64,000 nt of DNA from Vibrio mangrovi (GTDB taxonomy: Bacteria > Pseudomonadota > Gammaproteobacteria > Enterobacterales > Vibrionaceae): NCBI RefSeq assembly GCF_024346955.1, contig NZ_AP024883.1:1240001-1304000 (forward strand), in the 5' to 3' direction. The position numbers were made by a program, and so were the translations under genes. Every line of letters begins with the position of its first letter. Within the stretch, counting starts at the first letter, position 1. The notes beneath the pieces were generated by a model. That model was not told where the DNA came from. It saw nothing but the letters and a program-made list of their open reading frames with translations, and made no database searches. Below, one piece after another: positions 62,133 through 64,000 of this stretch.

Positions 62133-62488
62133 AATTTTGATGGAGAGTAAGAGAGGAAAGATAGGAAACAGAGAAGTAAGTCTAAGAATAAACAAGTTTC
62201 ATATAGGAAGTTGTCATATAGAAAGGGCATATTTCTATTAAGTCCATATATAAAAATAAAATTATTAACACATACAATATTAACATGAGTCACATTTAAC
62301 AGCTTGTTTCTTAACACTATAATCATATAGTAGTTTGGCTTGCTTCCCGGAAATTAAATGATTGGGCAACGTTGGATGTTTAAACCGGTTATATCCATAT
62401 AAAAAGATATGGACGGCATCTGTAATCAGGCAGAAGTAGGTTAAGCAAAAGGTGATAATTTGGATGGGTGATGATGCATCAGAATAGA

Positions 62489-62526
62489 CATCAGCATCCC
62501 GACGATGATTCGACAGGATGCTGATG
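62489..62526 (-). other. Hairpin after the PL4 lyase gene
   Basis: CATCAGCATCC / GGATGCTGATG, a perfect 11-base dyad with a 16-base loop, 39 bases after the lyase stop. No T run follows; it may stabilise the 3' end or act with Rho. Confidence 0.5.
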
Positions 62527-62564
62527 ATAACAGTTTAGCTCCGCAAGGAAGCGAAAGCTCTTCT

Positions 62565-64000
62565 TTAGTTGAGTAAGTCGATACTATCGATACTGTAACC
62601 AGCAGACAGGAAGCCACTCATACCCGATCCACTAATTGCTGTAACAGTCAGTCGGTTCCAGTCGTTACCGCTGGCCCAGGCACTGGCAGGAACATCAAAT
62701 GTATAAGTCGTGTTGTTTCCCCGATAAGTCCCGACCGTTAAAGTCCGTGTTTTTGGCTGAGAAGAAGGGGACGGATTTGATGATGTCCAGTTATTGACCG
62801 AAATTTTAGGACGTCCGCCAGAATAAGCGACAGTAATACCAATCCGGACCCGGTGTGCTTTTGCGCGCTGTTCATTGCTGAGGCGGAAGTAGATAACATG
62901 GTCATTGTTAATATCTTTCCACATATAAGCCGGGAATGCGCTGGCTTGAGTGCTGCCGACGATAAAGTTCGACGGATTCCAGTCTGCCATACGGACATCT
63001 GAAGGATGCATTGTAGTCAGTTTATCGCCGTTGAGGAATTCCCGTGGAGTTCCGTCCCAGTCGCCGATACGCCAGATAGCATTGTCACTACTTGGGTCTC
63101 CGGTAATTTCATATGAATGCAAGACCGTTGTTTGTCCGGCATTGACAGTCACCGTTTGGGTGTTCACTGCCAGCTCGTTTTTGTATGTTGTCATGGTGTA
63201 AGTACCTGGCAACATATTGTCCCGGCTGAAATAGCCACTGGCTGGATTGGCTGTCGCCCAGTACTGAGCCCGGTTGTTAGCAAAACCGACAGTGTATTCA
63301 TAGTTCGAATCACGTCCGGTGATACCGACACCGGCAACCTTGCCTCGGTTTGACTCGGCAACATAGCCTCTCAGGCCCATTTGTGAGAACCAGGAAAGAT
63401 TAATATCGCCATCGGCTGGTGGTTCCTGGCCGCTATTGATGACCATTGTGTAATGGTTCAGTATGCCGGTGCGGAATGCTTCTGTCTGAGCTTCACCATA
63501 GTTGACGATATAGGTGATTTCCTGATCGGTTGTTGTTGCCTGATTGAGCAAGCTACGATAGAAAGGACCGCCGGAACCACCTTCCTGACTTCCCCGGACT
63601 AACCAGACACCAACATTTGATCCGGTAGCACCAATGGAACTCCAGTCTTTCAGACGCATGTTTGAATAATGTTTGGAACGTGTTTCTCCATTGGATAGCG
63701 CAAAAATATCACTGGCTTCAACCGTAGATACGGTTTGAGAAATATTGGAAGGCTCTGGTCCATTAGGGAGTCGACTACGTTGTAGTCTTAAAATATAACG
63801 CACATGACCATGAATATTTGGTTCAGATGCAAAATAAGTAGCCATGTAGATATATGGATAACCATTTCTGGCCATATAATAATGGGTGAGATCGCCAGCC
63901 TGAACCGTAATTTTTATATATTGGTTCTGATAGTTTTGAGCAGAGACTTGCACACTCGAGGTATTTTTATATAACCAGTCAAATCCCGAATTAATTTGTG
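62565..64000 (-). CDS. Rhamnogalacturonan lyase (polysaccharide lyase family 4), 3' part
   Basis: Open to the window edge; 478 residues visible, start outside. YYMARNGYPYIYMATY, GSQEGGSGGPFYRSLL and ILNHYTMVINSG belong to the catalytic beta domain; RGKVAGVGITGRDSNYEY...GTYTMTTYKNELAV is the fibronectin-like domain; WRIGDWDGTPREFLNGDK and the rest form the C-terminal sugar-binding jelly roll. PL4 enzymes cleave rhamnogalacturonan I backbone of pectin by beta-elimination. Bacterial homologues (RhiE) are secreted by plant pathogens. It probably has a signal peptide upstream of the window. Confidence 0.93.
   Translation of the reverse strand, partial: QINSGFDWLYKNTSSVQVSAQNYQNQYIKITVQAGDLTHYYMARNGYPYIYMATYFASEPNIHGHVRYILRLQRSRLPNGPEPSNISQTVSTVEASDIFALSNGETRSKHYSNMRLKDWSSIGATGSNVGVWLVRGSQEGGSGGPFYRSLLNQATTTDQEITYIVNYGEAQTEAFRTGILNHYTMVINSGQEPPADGDINLSWFSQMGLRGYVAESNRGKVAGVGITGRDSNYEYTVGFANNRAQYWATANPASGYFSRDNMLPGTYTMTTYKNELAVNTQTVTVNAGQTTVLHSYEITGDPSSDNAIWRIGDWDGTPREFLNGDKLTTMHPSDVRMADWNPSNFIVGSTQASAFPAYMWKDINNDHVIYFRLSNEQRAKAHRVRIGITVAYSGGRPKISVNNWTSSNPSPSSQPKTRTLTVGTYRGNNTTYTFDVPASAWASGNDWNRLTVTAISGSGMSGFLSAGYSIDSIDLLN

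Larger units (their letters stand above)
62068..62564. other. Intergenic region between the PL4 lyase and the effector-like gene
   Basis: 497 AT-rich bases, both flanking genes on the minus strand. It holds the hrp-box-like element (62104-62132) and an 11-base inverted repeat (62489-62526). A 69-codon frame at 62117-62326 overlaps the promoter and is not counted. Confidence 0.5.

Noticed and set aside
62117..62326. 69-codon frame upstream of the effector-like gene
   Set aside because: Overlaps the promoter element, no ribosome site and random hydrophobic composition.
1..64000. CRISPR arrays, insertion sequences, integrases or prophage
   Set aside because: No regularly spaced repeats, transposase or phage genes were seen in the window.

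Overview
The window looks like a chromosomal segment of a Vibrionaceae bacterium, most likely a Vibrio. The grounds are the conserved gammaproteobacterial blocks rne/rluC/maf/yceD-rpmF-plsX-fabHDG-acpP-fabF-pabC-mltG-tmk-holB-tatD/ptsG, yejM-yejL/yejK and yciK/sohB, an OmpK-type porin, a cheV gene with a flagellar-sigma promoter, and an Mlc-PtsG-PykA sugar module. Carbohydrate enzymes cut by both window edges (a GH43 glycosidase and a PL4 rhamnogalacturonan lyase) suggest a life on plant or algal polysaccharide. The species cannot be named from the sequence alone.

Layout. 1-6.5 kb: the end of a GH43 glycosidase, then a choline-O-sulfate cluster (SulP permease, ChoX-like binding protein, choline sulfatase) divergent from a LysR regulator. 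6.9-16 kb: nitroreductase, an orphan secreted protein, tRNA-Ser(TGA) and tRNA-Pro(GGG), yejM-yejL/yejK, ompK, asd and a voltage-gated K+ channel. 16-21 kb: adhE and a second SulP transporter. 21-37 kb: RNase E, then the fatty-acid/phospholipid supercluster from yceD to tatD. 37-47.5 kb: ptsG, a small outer-membrane protein, an NSS amino-acid transporter with its 30-residue MetS partner, a YnhF-like 29-residue membrane peptide next to a patatin phospholipase, pykA, mlc and cheV. 47.6-57.6 kb: yciK/sohB, a GlxA-type regulator convergent and overlapping with an MFS transporter, an Hsp70 reduced to its ATPase domain, a ZntR-like regulator with a Cu/Zn permease, an HDOD protein, a DUF2057 protein and a porin. 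57.6-62.5 kb: an AT-rich accessory stretch with three unrecognised genes. 62.5-64 kb: the PL4 lyase.

The most interesting part is the accessory stretch. Two of its genes are preceded by promoter-like elements of the form GGAAC(C/T)-N15/16-CAACNNA, close to the hrp box read by HrpL-type ECF sigma factors (GGAACC-N15/16-CCACNNA). One lies about 37 bases from the start of a 526-residue, signal-less, helical protein with a serine-rich N-terminus that resembles a type III effector. Together with the neighbouring pectin lyase this suggests a plant- or host-interaction regulon; it is inference and no secretion genes are in the window.

How the genes work together. Mlc, PtsG and PykA form a glucose-uptake/glycolysis set with candidate Mlc and CRP sites. 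FabH/D/G/F, AcpP and PlsX make acyl chains and feed phospholipid synthesis, and YejM tunes lipopolysaccharide synthesis. The SulP-ChoX-BetC set imports and cleaves choline sulfate. Several genes here appear to start at GTG or TTG (plsX, fabF, mltG, sohB, the first sulP, the MFS gene), judged from Shine-Dalgarno spacing and, for fabF and sohB, from agreement with the remembered Escherichia coli N-termini.
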